Source: Streptomyces chrestomyceticus JCM 4735 (GTDB taxonomy: Bacteria; Actinomycetota; Actinomycetes; Streptomycetales; Streptomycetaceae). From it: a stretch of DNA of 64,000 bases. Positions 27,229-37,376 of the stretch are shown piece after piece (the stretch's first letter is position 1; each line of letters opens with the position of its first letter). The position numbers and the translations under genes were made by a program. The notes beneath the pieces were generated by a model. The model made no database searches and was not told the DNA's origin. It worked only from the letters and a program-made list of their open reading frames with translations. The stretch is from positions 4,650,001 to 4,714,000 of the forward strand of contig NZ_BHZC01000001.1 of assembly GCF_003865135.1 (NCBI RefSeq), read 5' to 3'.

Positions 27229-27259
27229 CTGAGACTGTGACTGGAGGTCACAGTCTCAG
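27229..27259 (-). terminator. thiC terminator hairpin
   Basis: A perfect 13-base-pair stem (CTGAGACTGTGAC at 27229-27241, GTCACAGTCTCAG at 27247-27259) with a TGGAG loop, starting 5 bases beyond the thiC stop. It could work in both directions. Confidence 0.85.
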
Positions 27260-27264
27260 CACCG

Positions 27265-29187
<1,923 letters not shown>

Positions 29188-29266
29188 TTGCAAAGGTGCC
29201 ACCACGGTAGCGGCCGGTGTGGCGCGGTGAACAGGGGGCCCTGCCAGTTCTTGCGATGATCGGGCG

Positions 29267-30862
29267 GTGACCAGCAACGAGCCTTCGCACTCCGCGCACG
29301 ACCACGTTTCCGGTCCGTCGCACGGGTCCGGGCCCATGTCCGCCTCAGGGGTGGGGTCCGGGGCCGGTCCCGGACACGAGCACGGCCTCGCAGCCGGAGC
29401 CGGACAGGAGCACGGCTCCGGCCGCGGACACCGCCGCGATCATGGGCACGGCCATGGCCACGGGCACGGGCACGGGCACAGTCATGGGCACGGCCCCGCG
29501 GCCCCCGTCTCGCGCCATCTCCGCAAGGTCATCGCCGCGGTGCTCGTCCCGTTCACCGCCGCGGTCCTGGTCGGGCTGGTCGTGCTGTGGCCGGGCGGCG
29601 CGCCCGGTCACCAGCCGACCGGTGTCGGCTTCGACCGGCCCACCGAGAAGGCGAAGGTGGTGAAGGTCGAGGAAGTGAAGTGCGAGGACGTCCACGCCCA
29701 GCAGCCACAACAGCCTTCGCAGCAGCAACCGTCGTCCCCCGCCGGGCCCCAACCGGCCAAGCACTGCGAGCGGGCGGTCATCGAGGTGACCACGGGGAAG
29801 GACACGGGCCGGCGCTTCGAGTCGGTCGTGACGCCCGACGCCACACGGCACTACCGGGCCGGTCAAGGTGTAGTGGTCGCGTACTCACCCAAAGCGCCCA
29901 AAGACTTGCAGTATTCGGTCACCGATGTGGACCGAACCTTTCCGATGTGGATACTTGCCGCCCTCTTCGCCGCGGCGGTCGTCGTGGTCGGACGGCTGCG
30001 CGGCGCCCTCGCGCTGGTCGCGCTCGTCGTGAGCTTCCTGGTCCTGACGCTGTTCATCCTCCCCGCCATCCTCCAGGGATCAGACCCCTTGGTGGTCGCC
30101 ATCGTCGGGGGCAGCGCGATCATGCTGGTCGCCCTCTACCTGTGCCACGGCCTGACGGCACGTACGTCCGTCGCCGTACTGGGCACGCTGGTCTCGCTGC
30201 TGCTGATCGGCCTGCTCGGCTCCGTCTTCATCGGGTGGGCCCTGCTGACCGGCAACACCGACGACCAAACGGGGCTGGTGCACGGCCTCTACCCCGACAT
30301 CGAAGTCCGCGGCCTGCTGCTGGCGGGCATCATCATCGGGTCGCTGGGCGTGCTCGACGATGTGACGGTCACCCAGACCGCCGCGGTCTGGGAACTGAAG
30401 GAGGCCGACCCGTCGGCAGGCTGGCGCAAGCTCTACACGTCGGCGATGCGCATCGGCCGCGATCACATCGCGTCCGTGGTCAACACGCTCGTACTCGCCT
30501 ACGCGGGCGCGGCACTGCCGCTCCTGTTGCTGTTCACGATCGCACAGAGCAGCGTCGGTACGGTCGCCACGAGCGAGGTGGTGGCCGAGGAGGTCGTCCG
30601 CACGCTGGTGGGCAGCATCGGTCTGGTCGCGTCCGTACCGCTGACCACGCTGCTGGCGGCGCTGGTCGTCTCCGCGGACCGGGATACGGGCCTGGAGGCG
30701 GGCCAGGCCATGGGCCGGAGCACAGGCGAGGGCACGGGCCAGGAGGGGGGCCGGGGCGCCCGCCGAGGTCCAGGGCCGGGTACGAGGCCGGGCACGGGGC
30801 GGAGCGCAGGACGGCGCGCGAGTCGGGGCGCCGGCAGCGGCAGGCGGCGACGCAAGCACTGA
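29267..30862 (+). CDS. YibE/F family membrane protein with His-Gly-rich N-terminus
   Basis: 531 aa from GTG 29267. The first 75 residues are cytoplasmic and Ser/Gly/His-rich, ending in a run of alternating His-Gly (about residues 58-74) that could bind metal ions. One membrane segment (about 88-108) leads to an extracytoplasmic region, then six or seven further hydrophobic segments. These contain the YibE/F hallmarks GRLRGALALVALVVSF and LLLAGIIIGSLGVLDDVTVTQ. The tail is Gly/Arg-rich. Family function is unknown; a transport role is often suggested. It is divergent from thiC. Confidence 0.88.
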   Translation: MTSNEPSHSAHDHVSGPSHGSGPMSASGVGSGAGPGHEHGLAAGAGQEHGSGRGHRRDHGHGHGHGHGHGHSHGHGPAAPVSRHLRKVIAAVLVPFTAAVLVGLVVLWPGGAPGHQPTGVGFDRPTEKAKVVKVEEVKCEDVHAQQPQQPSQQQPSSPAGPQPAKHCERAVIEVTTGKDTGRRFESVVTPDATRHYRAGQGVVVAYSPKAPKDLQYSVTDVDRTFPMWILAALFAAAVVVVGRLRGALALVALVVSFLVLTLFILPAILQGSDPLVVAIVGGSAIMLVALYLCHGLTARTSVAVLGTLVSLLLIGLLGSVFIGWALLTGNTDDQTGLVHGLYPDIEVRGLLLAGIIIGSLGVLDDVTVTQTAAVWELKEADPSAGWRKLYTSAMRIGRDHIASVVNTLVLAYAGAALPLLLLFTIAQSSVGTVATSEVVAEEVVRTLVGSIGLVASVPLTTLLAALVVSADRDTGLEAGQAMGRSTGEGTGQEGGRGARRGPGPGTRPGTGRSAGRRASRGAGSGRRRRKH

Positions 30863-30940
30863 ACCCGGCAACCGGACGCGAGCTCTGCCCTGAACCGGCC
30901 GGGCACACGACCCGGGTCGGCCGGTCCGGCCGCTGCCCGC

Positions 30941-31366
30941 TCACCCCGCCTTCTGCGCCTCCGAAAGAATCCGGTCCAATGTCGAGTCGAGCGTGTCGCA
31001 CACCTCTTCCTCCCCGATCGGTACGAGTCGGTCCGTACGGTCGAGGAAGGCCACCAGTGGCGGAGCGCCGGCCCGGAACAGCGCCCGTTCATCGGCCACC
31101 TGGAGGCTGATGAAGACATCGCTGAGGTGCTCGGAGGAGGACGGCTCGATGCGTACGTCGCCCTCACCGGACGGCTTGCTCAGCCCGTCCAGCAGCAGCT
31201 CCCGGCTGAACGCCCAGGTCACGGGCACATCGCCGGGAAGGTCGAAGGTGAAGCTGACCGCATAGGGGTCCGCGCGGTCGAAGTACAGCTCCACCGGGAT
31301 ACGGAAGGCGAGTTCCTCGGACACGAGGAAGCTCATGATCACTTCTGCCTGAACTGTGTCGGTCAT
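30941..31366 (-). CDS. ssgA: Sporulation and cell-division protein SsgA
   Basis: 141 aa from ATG 31366, with AGAGG upstream; the longer frame to 31432 has no support. It has the SsgA-like-protein core: IPVELYFDRADPYAVSFTF, DVPVTWAFSRELLLDGL and GEGDVRIEPS. SALPs are unique to morphologically complex actinobacteria. SsgA stimulates septum formation and marks sites of growth and branching. The IclR-type gene immediately upstream on the same strand, as at SCO3925-3926 in S. coelicolor, identifies this copy as ssgA rather than another SALP. Confidence 0.93.
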   Translation of the reverse strand: MTDTVQAEVIMSFLVSEELAFRIPVELYFDRADPYAVSFTFDLPGDVPVTWAFSRELLLDGLSKPSGEGDVRIEPSSSEHLSDVFISLQVADERALFRAGAPPLVAFLDRTDRLVPIGEEEVCDTLDSTLDRILSEAQKAG

Positions 31367-31470
31367 CAACCTCTGCCCCGTACTTGGTCGGAGATGGCCA
31401 GGAATCGTCCCTCTTGGCCCCATTGACGCCATCGTCTGTCACGTGCAAACGGATCACAAGGAGTGATTTT

Positions 31471-32253
31471 TCAGATACTGATAGAGAAAGCGAGTGTTGT
31501 TAACGTCGCCTCCGCCATTCTGCGTAGTCGTTCGGTAACGCAGTGTAGGCGCTGAGCGTCGCTCGCGGGAAGAGAAATCGCCACGGTCGCGGCCGCCGAA
31601 CCCACCTGGATCGGAATCGCCGAGCATACTGTGCCCAAGGCATATTCCTGTTGCTCATAGGCGACTTGGGCGCGGCGCACCGCGTCCAGCCGGTGCAGCA
31701 GGTCGTCCTCGCACCGCACCGAATAGGGCGTGAGCGACTGCACCGGGTACCTGGCCAGGTGATCCTTCCTGGCCTGTTCGTCGAGTTGTGCGAGCAGACA
31801 CTGCCCGATCGCATGTGCGTGCGCGGTGGTACGGAAGTCCACCCACTCCTCCACCGGCGGCCGTTGCGGGTCCTCGGTGGCGGCCACCACCTCCACCTCG
31901 CCCTCCCGGTAGACCGCGAAGTAGGCCGCGGCGCCGATCCGTCTGCCCACGACGGCCAGCGCGTCCCCCAGCTCGGCACGGCGGCACCGCTCGGCGCCCG
32001 CTCTCCCGATGGTGCCGGCGGCCTCTCCGTAGACGAACACCCCGTTCTCGCGCCGCAGGTAGCCCTCGTGCGTCAGGGTCCGCAGCAGGTGGTACGTCGT
32101 CGGAAGCGGCAGGCCCGCCTCTCTGGCCAGTTGTTTGGCGGGCGCACCGGCGGAGTGCGCGCCCACCGCCTCCAGCAGGCGCAGCGCCCGCTGCACCGAG
32201 CCGATCAACGTGGGGTGCGAAACGGATTCACCGTTCACCGTTGCCAACGCCAA
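31471..32253 (-). CDS. ssgR: IclR family activator of ssgA
   Basis: 260 aa if the start is TTG 32253; GTG 32238 is another candidate. The N-terminal winged helix (LIGSVQRALRLLEAVGAHSA, then AKQLAREAGLPLPTTYHLLR) and C-terminal IclR effector domain are clear. In Streptomyces, SsgR activates ssgA directly. One TTA leucine codon lies at 31501-31503 on the minus strand (11th codon from the stop), so full-length SsgR should need the bldA tRNA. The stop is 104 bases from ssgA, leaving room for an ssgA promoter. Confidence 0.92.
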   Translation of the reverse strand: MALATVNGESVSHPTLIGSVQRALRLLEAVGAHSAGAPAKQLAREAGLPLPTTYHLLRTLTHEGYLRRENGVFVYGEAAGTIGRAGAERCRRAELGDALAVVGRRIGAAAYFAVYREGEVEVVAATEDPQRPPVEEWVDFRTTAHAHAIGQCLLAQLDEQARKDHLARYPVQSLTPYSVRCEDDLLHRLDAVRRAQVAYEQQEYALGTVCSAIPIQVGSAAATVAISLPASDAQRLHCVTERLRRMAEATLTTLAFSISI

Positions 32254-32714
32254 CCCCCTGGTCGGGTCGCCGGGGCGGCACAGCCCCGGTGGCGGGAGCC
32301 GCTCCCGCTCCGCCCGCGTCTCCCAGGGGCCCTCGTCGACGCCCGGCCGGGCCCTGCCTCGCTCGTTATTTTCCGGAACGTCACCATCCGGAAGACGCCT
32401 GCGAACCGCACTCTAACTTGGCCGCTCCGGGCGGCAGAGGGATTTGGCGCGGAGATCGGAGAGGAGATCGGCGTGCAGGCCGGTGCGGGGACAGGCCCGG
32501 GATCAGCCAGGAGATCGGTCAGGGAGCGGTCACGGAGCCGCGAGCGAGTCGGCCGGGCCCGGCCCTCCCGTACCGCCGGCGCACAAGGCAAAGCCCCGCT
32601 CCCATTCGGGGCGGGGCAGGCGGGACGGAGGGCCGGAAGAGCCGGGCGCGCGGTCAGGAGGGAGGAACGGGCGCGGTCAGCAGGACCGGGCCCGGCTCCC
32701 CACGGACCGATCGG
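32254..32714. promoter_or_regulatory. Upstream region of ssgR with repeated CCGGAA dyads
   Basis: 461 bases without a trusted gene. TTCCGGAA (32371-32378) and ATCCGGAA (32386-32393) are 15 bases apart about 120 bases upstream of ssgR, a spacing of one to two helical turns that suits a regulator. Three GGAGATCGG copies occur near 32454-32512. A weak hairpin, GCCCCGC / GCGGGGC (32593-32617), may end the DUF5326 transcript. I cannot name the bound protein. Confidence 0.4.
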
Positions 32715-32939
32715 TCACCAGTCGCTCCGCGACGAGGAGGACGAGGAGCCCTTGAGCCTGCGCGCCAGGTAGACGACACCGGCGATCAGCGCCACCGCTA
32801 TCAGCACCTTGAAGAGCAGGCCGATCAGGAAGCCGACCGCGCTGGCGATCAGGCTGCCGAACACCACCAGGAGGACGACGGGCACCGCGACCCACGTCAC
32901 CCACCACGGAAGACCTGCGAACGTCCCCTTGCCGGCCAT
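32715..32939 (-). CDS. DUF5326 small membrane protein
   Basis: 74 aa, starting MAGKGTFAGLPWWVTWVAVP, with two hydrophobic segments (about 12-32 and 36-60) and a basic Ser-rich tail (KGSSSSSSRSDW). This pattern is the actinobacterial DUF5326 family; function unknown. It sits between ssgR and a cupin gene as in other Streptomyces. No operon partner is close. Confidence 0.85.
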   Translation of the reverse strand: MAGKGTFAGLPWWVTWVAVPVVLLVVFGSLIASAVGFLIGLLFKVLIAVALIAGVVYLARRLKGSSSSSSRSDW

Positions 32940-33255
32940 TGCTCTGCCCTGCTTTCTGCGTCTTCTTCGCGTTTGCTGTCGTCTGTCTGTGGTGCGCCTT
33001 GCTCACGCGGGCCCCGGTCCGCGATCCGCGATCCCTGGTCCCGGTCCGCGATCCCGGTCCCCGGACCGTGCCCGGTCCGAGGTCCTGTTCAACGTCTCGC
33101 GTCCGTGTCACGTGCCCGGCCGGTGCCCCGGCCCGGGGGCCCGATGCCTTGTTCCCCCCTGCACCACCGATGCTAGGGCGGCGCGGGACGGAACGGGGGC
33201 CGCGCGGCCCCGGCCCTCCCCTGAACCGTCCCCTACGGGTCCAGGGGTGCGCGCC
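32940..33255. repeat. GC-rich gap with GGTCCGCGATCC repeats
   Basis: A 316-base gap with no gene. From about 33012 to 33085 it is built of imperfect copies of GGTCCGCGATCC and CCCGGTCC in tandem. It may form alternative hairpins but shows no defined terminator or promoter. Confidence 0.5.
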
Positions 33256-33573
33256 TCAGCTTTCGGGCGGAGAGAAGACCACCATGACCCGCAGGTCCTC
33301 GCTGATGTGGTGGAACTTGTGCGGCACCCCGGCGGGGACGTACACCACGCTGCCGCGCGCCACCGAGGTCGTCTCCATGCCGACGGTGATCGCCGCCCGC
33401 CCGCTGACGACCAGGTACACCTCGTCCTGGTTGTGCGGGAGCTGCGGGTCGGTGCTGCCCGCGTCGAGGGCGTAGAGCCCTACCGACATGTTCCGCTCCC
33501 GCAGGAACTGCAGATACGCGCCGTCGTTGGCGGCCCGCTCCGCCTCCAGTTCGTCGAGCCTGAAAGCCTTCAT
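33256..33573 (-). CDS. Cupin domain-containing protein
   Basis: 105 aa from ATG 33573. A single small cupin barrel: motif 1 is represented by the LPHNQDEVYLVVSGRAAITV stretch and motif 2 by VPAGVPHKFHHISEDLRVMV. The His/Glu ligands for a metal are present. Enzyme or sensor function cannot be assigned. It is divergent from the small holin-like membrane gene, 48 bases apart. Confidence 0.85.
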   Translation of the reverse strand: MKAFRLDELEAERAANDGAYLQFLRERNMSVGLYALDAGSTDPQLPHNQDEVYLVVSGRAAITVGMETTSVARGSVVYVPAGVPHKFHHISEDLRVMVVFSPPES

Positions 33574-33621
33574 GCCGTTGGTACCCCTCGGAGTGTCCGT
33601 ATCGTCTGCGACGATCTCACC

Positions 33622-34002
33622 ATGAAGAATTTCGTGGTCAAGACGATCGCCAATGCCGCGGCGCTTGCCGTGGCCATCTGGCTGCTGAAGGACATCACAC
33701 TGACCGGTGAGAGCACCGGGCGCAAGACGCTGACGCTGCTGCTGGTCGCGCTGCTCTTCGGTGTGGTGAACTTCGTCGTCAAACCCGTGGTCAAGCTGCT
33801 GTCCTTGCCGCTCTTCATCCTCACGCTCGGCCTCTTCACGCTGGTGATCAACGCGTTGATGCTGCTGCTCACCTCCTGGCTGGCGAAGGAGCTCGACCTC
33901 GCCTTCCACGTCCAGGGCTTCTGGACCGCCGTCCTGGGCGGCGTGATCATCTCGATCGTCTCCTGGGCCCTGCACATGGTGCTGCCCGACGACAGGGACT
34001 GA
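33622..34002 (+). CDS. Phage-holin-family (superfamily IV) small membrane protein
   Basis: 126 aa with four hydrophobic segments (about 5-22, 34-52, 58-84, 98-118), matching the mycobacterial four-TM holin family (PF04020). Despite the name, chromosomal members are widespread and not phage genes. It is followed after 3 bases by the tyrosine phosphatase gene, so the two are probably co-translated. Confidence 0.85.
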   Translation: MKNFVVKTIANAAALAVAIWLLKDITLTGESTGRKTLTLLLVALLFGVVNFVVKPVVKLLSLPLFILTLGLFTLVINALMLLLTSWLAKELDLAFHVQGFWTAVLGGVIISIVSWALHMVLPDDRD

Positions 34003-34005
34003 ACC

Positions 34006-34770
34006 GTGCGCACTCCGACACCGCGTCCGGCACACCCGCGGGCTGCCGCCCCGTACCGCGTCTGTTTCGTCTGCACCGGCAACATATGCCGCTCGCCGAT
34101 GGCCGAGGCCGTCTTCCGGGCCCGCGTCGAGGAGGACGGCCTCGACGGGCTGGTCGTCGTCGACAGCGCCGGTACGGGCGGCTGGCACGAGGGCGACGGG
34201 GCCGACCCCCGCACCGTCGCCGTCCTCCGTGCCGCCGGCTACGAGGAGGGCCACACGGCCCGGCAGTTCCGAGCCGAGTGGTTCGGGACGCTCGACCTGG
34301 TGATCGCGCTGGACGAAGGTCATCTGCGCGCGCTGCGGCGGCTGGCGCCCAGCGCGCGGGACGCGGACAAGGTGCGGCTGCTGCGCTCGTACGACGCCGC
34401 GGTGGCGCCCGGAGGGGCCGTGCGTCTGGGCGGAACGGTGTCCTCCGGTGAGGCTCCTACGGGGGCGCGCTCCCACGATCTGGACGTTCCCGACCCGTAT
34501 TACGGCGGTATGGCAGGGTTCGAGGAGTGCCTGGAGATGATCGAGACCGCCAGTGACGGACTGCTGGCGGCGGTACGGGCCGCCCTCGAAGGGGAGGGGG
34601 CTCCGGCCGGAGGGCAGCCGACCGACGAGATCCGGTCGTCCGAGGGCAAGGTTCGGTCGTCTGCAGGACGGGATCGGCCGTCTAAAGATCATGGCCGGTC
34701 GTCTGCGGATCATGGCCGGGCGTCTACCGAGCAGGGCCGGTCGCCCGCTGGGGAACCGTCTGTCGCCTGA
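34006..34770 (+). CDS. ptpA: Low-molecular-weight protein tyrosine phosphatase with heptad-repeat tail
   Basis: 254 aa from GTG 34006, against 155-165 aa for typical family members. The P-loop CTGNICRS (Cx5RS) near residue 23 and the DPYYGG acid loop near residue 165 are intact, so it should dephosphorylate phosphotyrosine. Two additions stand out: an insertion near 130-155 and a hydrophilic C-terminal tail of six tandem heptapeptides of the form (D/G/E)xxR(S/P)(S/P)x, residues 207-248. The gene follows the holin-like gene by 3 bases. PtpA has been linked to secondary metabolism in S. coelicolor. Confidence 0.9.
   Translation: MRTPTPRPAHPRAAAPYRVCFVCTGNICRSPMAEAVFRARVEEDGLDGLVVVDSAGTGGWHEGDGADPRTVAVLRAAGYEEGHTARQFRAEWFGTLDLVIALDEGHLRALRRLAPSARDADKVRLLRSYDAAVAPGGAVRLGGTVSSGEAPTGARSHDLDVPDPYYGGMAGFEECLEMIETASDGLLAAVRAALEGEGAPAGGQPTDEIRSSEGKVRSSAGRDRPSKDHGRSSADHGRASTEQGRSPAGEPSVA
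34624..34749 (+). repeat. Six tandem 21-base repeats in ptpA
   Basis: Six in-frame 21-base units (126 bases exactly) encode DEIRSSE, GKVRSSA, GRDRPSK, DHGRSSA, DHGRAST and EQGRSPA. The fourth and fifth units share GATCATGGCCGG and are the most alike, pointing to recent duplication. Confidence 0.85.
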
Positions 34771-34895
34771 CGACTCCGGTCCGGCCTCACCGCCAGGCAC
34801 ACGTCCAGGGCCACGCCCCGATCCGCGGCGCGCAGGCCCAAGTCCGGGCCCAGGCACAGCCGCTCCCCTCCCCACCTCCACCGAGAGGAACCCGC

Positions 34896-36029
34896 ATGAC
34901 AGGTGACAGCACACGGGCCGTACGGGCCGGGCTCCCGGCGGCCGAGGCGTACGAACCCTCCCTGCCCGGCCCGGCCTTCGCCGCGCACTACCACCTCCCC
35001 GGCGACGCCACCGGCCCGTATACGTACGGCCGCGAGTCCAATCCCACCTGGACCCGGCTGGAATCGGCCATCGGCGACCTGGAGTCCCCGGACGAGCCCG
35101 CGCAGACCGTGACCTTCGCCTCCGGGATGGCCGCCATCTCGGCCGTCCTCTTCTCCTGCCTGCGCAGCGGCGACACCGTCGTCCTCCCGAGTGACGGCTA
35201 CCAGTTGCTGCCCGCCGTCCGCGAGCGCCTGGAGAGCTACGGCATCGAGGTGCGTACGGCCCCCACCCCCGGTGACGCGCAACTCGACGCGCTCGACGGC
35301 GCCCGGCTGCTGTGGATCGAGACGCCGTCCAACCCCGGCCTGGACGTCTGCGACATCCGGCGGCTGGCGACGGCAGCGCACGCGCGCGGCGCCCTGGTCG
35401 CCGTCGACAACACCCTGGCCACACCGCTCGGCCAGCGCCCCCTGGACCTCGGCGCCGACTTCTCCGTCGCCAGCGGCACCAAGGCGCTGACCGGCCACGG
35501 CGACGTACTCCTCGGTTACGTCACGACCCGTGACGCGGCCCTCGCCGACTCCGTACGGATGTGGCGCAAAACCGTCGGCGCGATTCCCGGCCCGATGGAG
35601 GCGTGGCTGGCCCACCGGTCACTCGCCACGCTCGCCCTACGGGTGCGCCAGCAGTCCGCCGGGGCGCTCGCGCTCGCGGCGGCGCTCCAGGAACGGCCCG
35701 AGGTGACGGGCCTGCGCCATCCCGGGCTGCCGTCCGACCCCGCCCACGAGATCGCCGTACGGCAGATGCGCGAGGGCCGCTTCGGCAACGTGGTCTCCTT
35801 CACGCTGCCCGACCGCGCCCACGCGGAACGCTTCCTGGCGGCGCTGACGCTGGTGGACGACGCGACCAGCTTCGGCAGTGTGCGGTCGACCGCCGAGCGG
35901 CGCGGACGGTGGGGCGGCGACGCGGTGCCGGAAGGTTTCATCCGCTTCTCGGTCGGGGTCGAGGAACCGGCGGACCTGATCGCGGATGTGACGGCGGCGC
36001 TGGACACGGCGTTCGAGCGGCCGTCGTAG
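34896..36029 (+). CDS. Cystathionine gamma-lyase/synthase type PLP enzyme
   Basis: 377 aa from ATG 34896, with GAGAGGAA upstream. Cys/Met-metabolism PLP family: YTYGRESNPTWTRLE near the N-terminus, TFASGMAAISA, IETPSNPGLDVCD, DNTLATPLGQRPL and the PLP lysine in VASGTKALTGHGD. The usual reaction is C-S bond cleavage or formation in transsulfuration; gamma-lyase activity is the common annotation for this Streptomyces group. A strong hairpin follows. The next gene is a LysR regulator on the same strand. Confidence 0.88.
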   Translation: MTGDSTRAVRAGLPAAEAYEPSLPGPAFAAHYHLPGDATGPYTYGRESNPTWTRLESAIGDLESPDEPAQTVTFASGMAAISAVLFSCLRSGDTVVLPSDGYQLLPAVRERLESYGIEVRTAPTPGDAQLDALDGARLLWIETPSNPGLDVCDIRRLATAAHARGALVAVDNTLATPLGQRPLDLGADFSVASGTKALTGHGDVLLGYVTTRDAALADSVRMWRKTVGAIPGPMEAWLAHRSLATLALRVRQQSAGALALAAALQERPEVTGLRHPGLPSDPAHEIAVRQMREGRFGNVVSFTLPDRAHAERFLAALTLVDDATSFGSVRSTAERRGRWGGDAVPEGFIRFSVGVEEPADLIADVTAALDTAFERPS

Positions 36030-36105
36030 CGGGAGACGGCAGCCGACGGGGCAGCCGCCGCAGCGGCCGGTGTCACCGGCCCGTACCCGTGCCGCTACGC
36101 AGAGC

Positions 36106-36144
36106 GGGCTGGCAGGGTATCCCCCCTCGGCACCCTGCCAGCCC
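36106..36144 (+). terminator. Terminator of the cystathionine lyase gene
   Basis: A 13-base-pair stem (GGGCTGGCAGGGT / ACCCTGCCAGCCC, 36106-36118 and 36132-36144) with a C-rich loop, 76 bases after the stop. It separates the gene from the LysR gene. Confidence 0.8.
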
Positions 36145-36186
36145 CGGTTCGCATCATTTCGAACCGCGCAGACAAGGCTAGTTGAC

Positions 36187-36240
36187 TCAGCGTCAGTGTC
36201 CAATCACGCTGACGACACAGCCCTATCGACAAATTTATAG
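36187..36240. promoter_or_regulatory. LysR gene control region: inverted repeat and AT-rich patch
   Basis: TCAGCGT (36187-36193) and ACGCTGA (36206-36212) form an inverted repeat with a 12-base spacer, close to the T-N11-A layout of LysR-type sites. About 20 bases further is ATCGACAAATTTATAG, the most AT-rich stretch nearby and a plausible promoter or activation site. The LysR gene starts at 36281, so autoregulation is likely. Confidence 0.5.
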
Positions 36241-36280
36241 TTGGCGGTCGCCGACTCGACGGGAGTGGAGGGAGGTACGG

Positions 36281-37177
36281 ATGGACCTCGCTTTATTACG
36301 CACGTTCGTCACGGTGCACCGAGCGGGTTCCTTCACCCGCGCCGCCGCTCTGCTGGGCCTCTCCCAGCCCGCCGTGACCAGCCAGATACGCAGCCTGGAG
36401 CGGCAGTTGGGCCGGCCGCTCTTCCTCCGCAAGGCCCGCGGCGTGACCCCCACCACCGTCGGCGACGAACTCGCCCACAAGGTCGCGCCCCACCTGGACG
36501 CGCTCACCGAGATCACCGAAGCCGGACTCGACGAGGAGTCCGCCATCCGCACCCTGCACCTCGCCGGCCCCCCGGAGTTCACCTCCCAGCGCGCGTTACC
36601 GGCCCTGGCGCCGCTCATAGACCAGGGGCTCTGCGTACGGGCCGCCTTCGGTCCCGCGGACGAGCTGCTGTCCGGCCTGGCGGACGGCCACCACGACCTC
36701 GCGATCACGACCACCCGGCCGCGTGGCGCCCTGCTCACCGCCACCCCGCTGTGCGACGAGGAGCACGTCCTGATAGCCGCCCCACGGTGGGCGGACCGCC
36801 TCGGCGGCCCCGCGGTCGTCCAAGCGAAGGGGGTGCACGCGCTCGCCCCCGTACCGCTCGTCGAGGTCCACGAAAGCCTCCCGCTGATCTCCCGTTACTG
36901 GTCGGCGGTCTTCGAGACGCCGCCCGCGGCCTCGGCGGCCGTCATCGCCTCCGACTTACGGGCCGTACTGGCGTGCGTCATGGCGGGCGCCGGCCTCGCG
37001 GTACTGCCGCGCTACCTGTGCACGGAGGCGCTGGACAGCGGAGAGGCCGTCGCCCTGCTCGACCCTCCGGTACCGCCGCTGCGTACGTACTTCCTGGTCA
37101 CCCGGGCCGGGACGCTGGCGCTGCCGCACATCGCCCGTACTCATGAGTGGCTGCTGCGGGCGGCTGCGGAGTGGTGA
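36281..37177 (+). CDS. LysR family regulator with four TTA codons
   Basis: 298 aa from ATG 36281, preceded by GGAGGGAGG. Residues 1-60 are the LysR winged helix (AAALLGLSQPAVTSQIRSLE, then RPLFLRKARGVTPT), followed by a periplasmic-binding-protein-like effector domain. TTA leucine codons occur at codons 5 and 6 in tandem (36293-36298), at codon 106 (36596) and at codon 226 (36956). TTA is very rare in Streptomyces and depends on the bldA tRNA, so production should be restricted to late development. The target is unknown; the upstream lyase or downstream NUDIX gene are candidates. Confidence 0.9.
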   Translation: MDLALLRTFVTVHRAGSFTRAAALLGLSQPAVTSQIRSLERQLGRPLFLRKARGVTPTTVGDELAHKVAPHLDALTEITEAGLDEESAIRTLHLAGPPEFTSQRALPALAPLIDQGLCVRAAFGPADELLSGLADGHHDLAITTTRPRGALLTATPLCDEEHVLIAAPRWADRLGGPAVVQAKGVHALAPVPLVEVHESLPLISRYWSAVFETPPAASAAVIASDLRAVLACVMAGAGLAVLPRYLCTEALDSGEAVALLDPPVPPLRTYFLVTRAGTLALPHIARTHEWLLRAAAEW

Positions 37178-37376
37178 GGCGCTCCTGGGGCGGCGGGGAG
37201 GCGGCGCTTCGCCCAGGAAGGGGCGTGGGGAGGGGGCGGATCGCCCGGGCAGGCCCGTGGGGAGGCGGTCGGTGGTCCGTGACCCTCCGGAAGGTCCGCC
37301 TCACGGCTCGGGGCGCGTCTCGGCGGACTGGTGGGACGGTGGTTTCACGGAGTCCCGGCTGCGGCATCTGTCCCGT

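Noticed and set aside
26000..27260. Integrated element with attachment sites around the Bro-N gene
   Set aside because: No integrase, tRNA or flanking direct repeats could be found; only the hairpins flank the gene.
32235..32591. A 118-codon minus-strand frame upstream of ssgR
   Set aside because: Arg/Pro-rich, overlapping the ssgR start and possible operator dyads, with no family resemblance.
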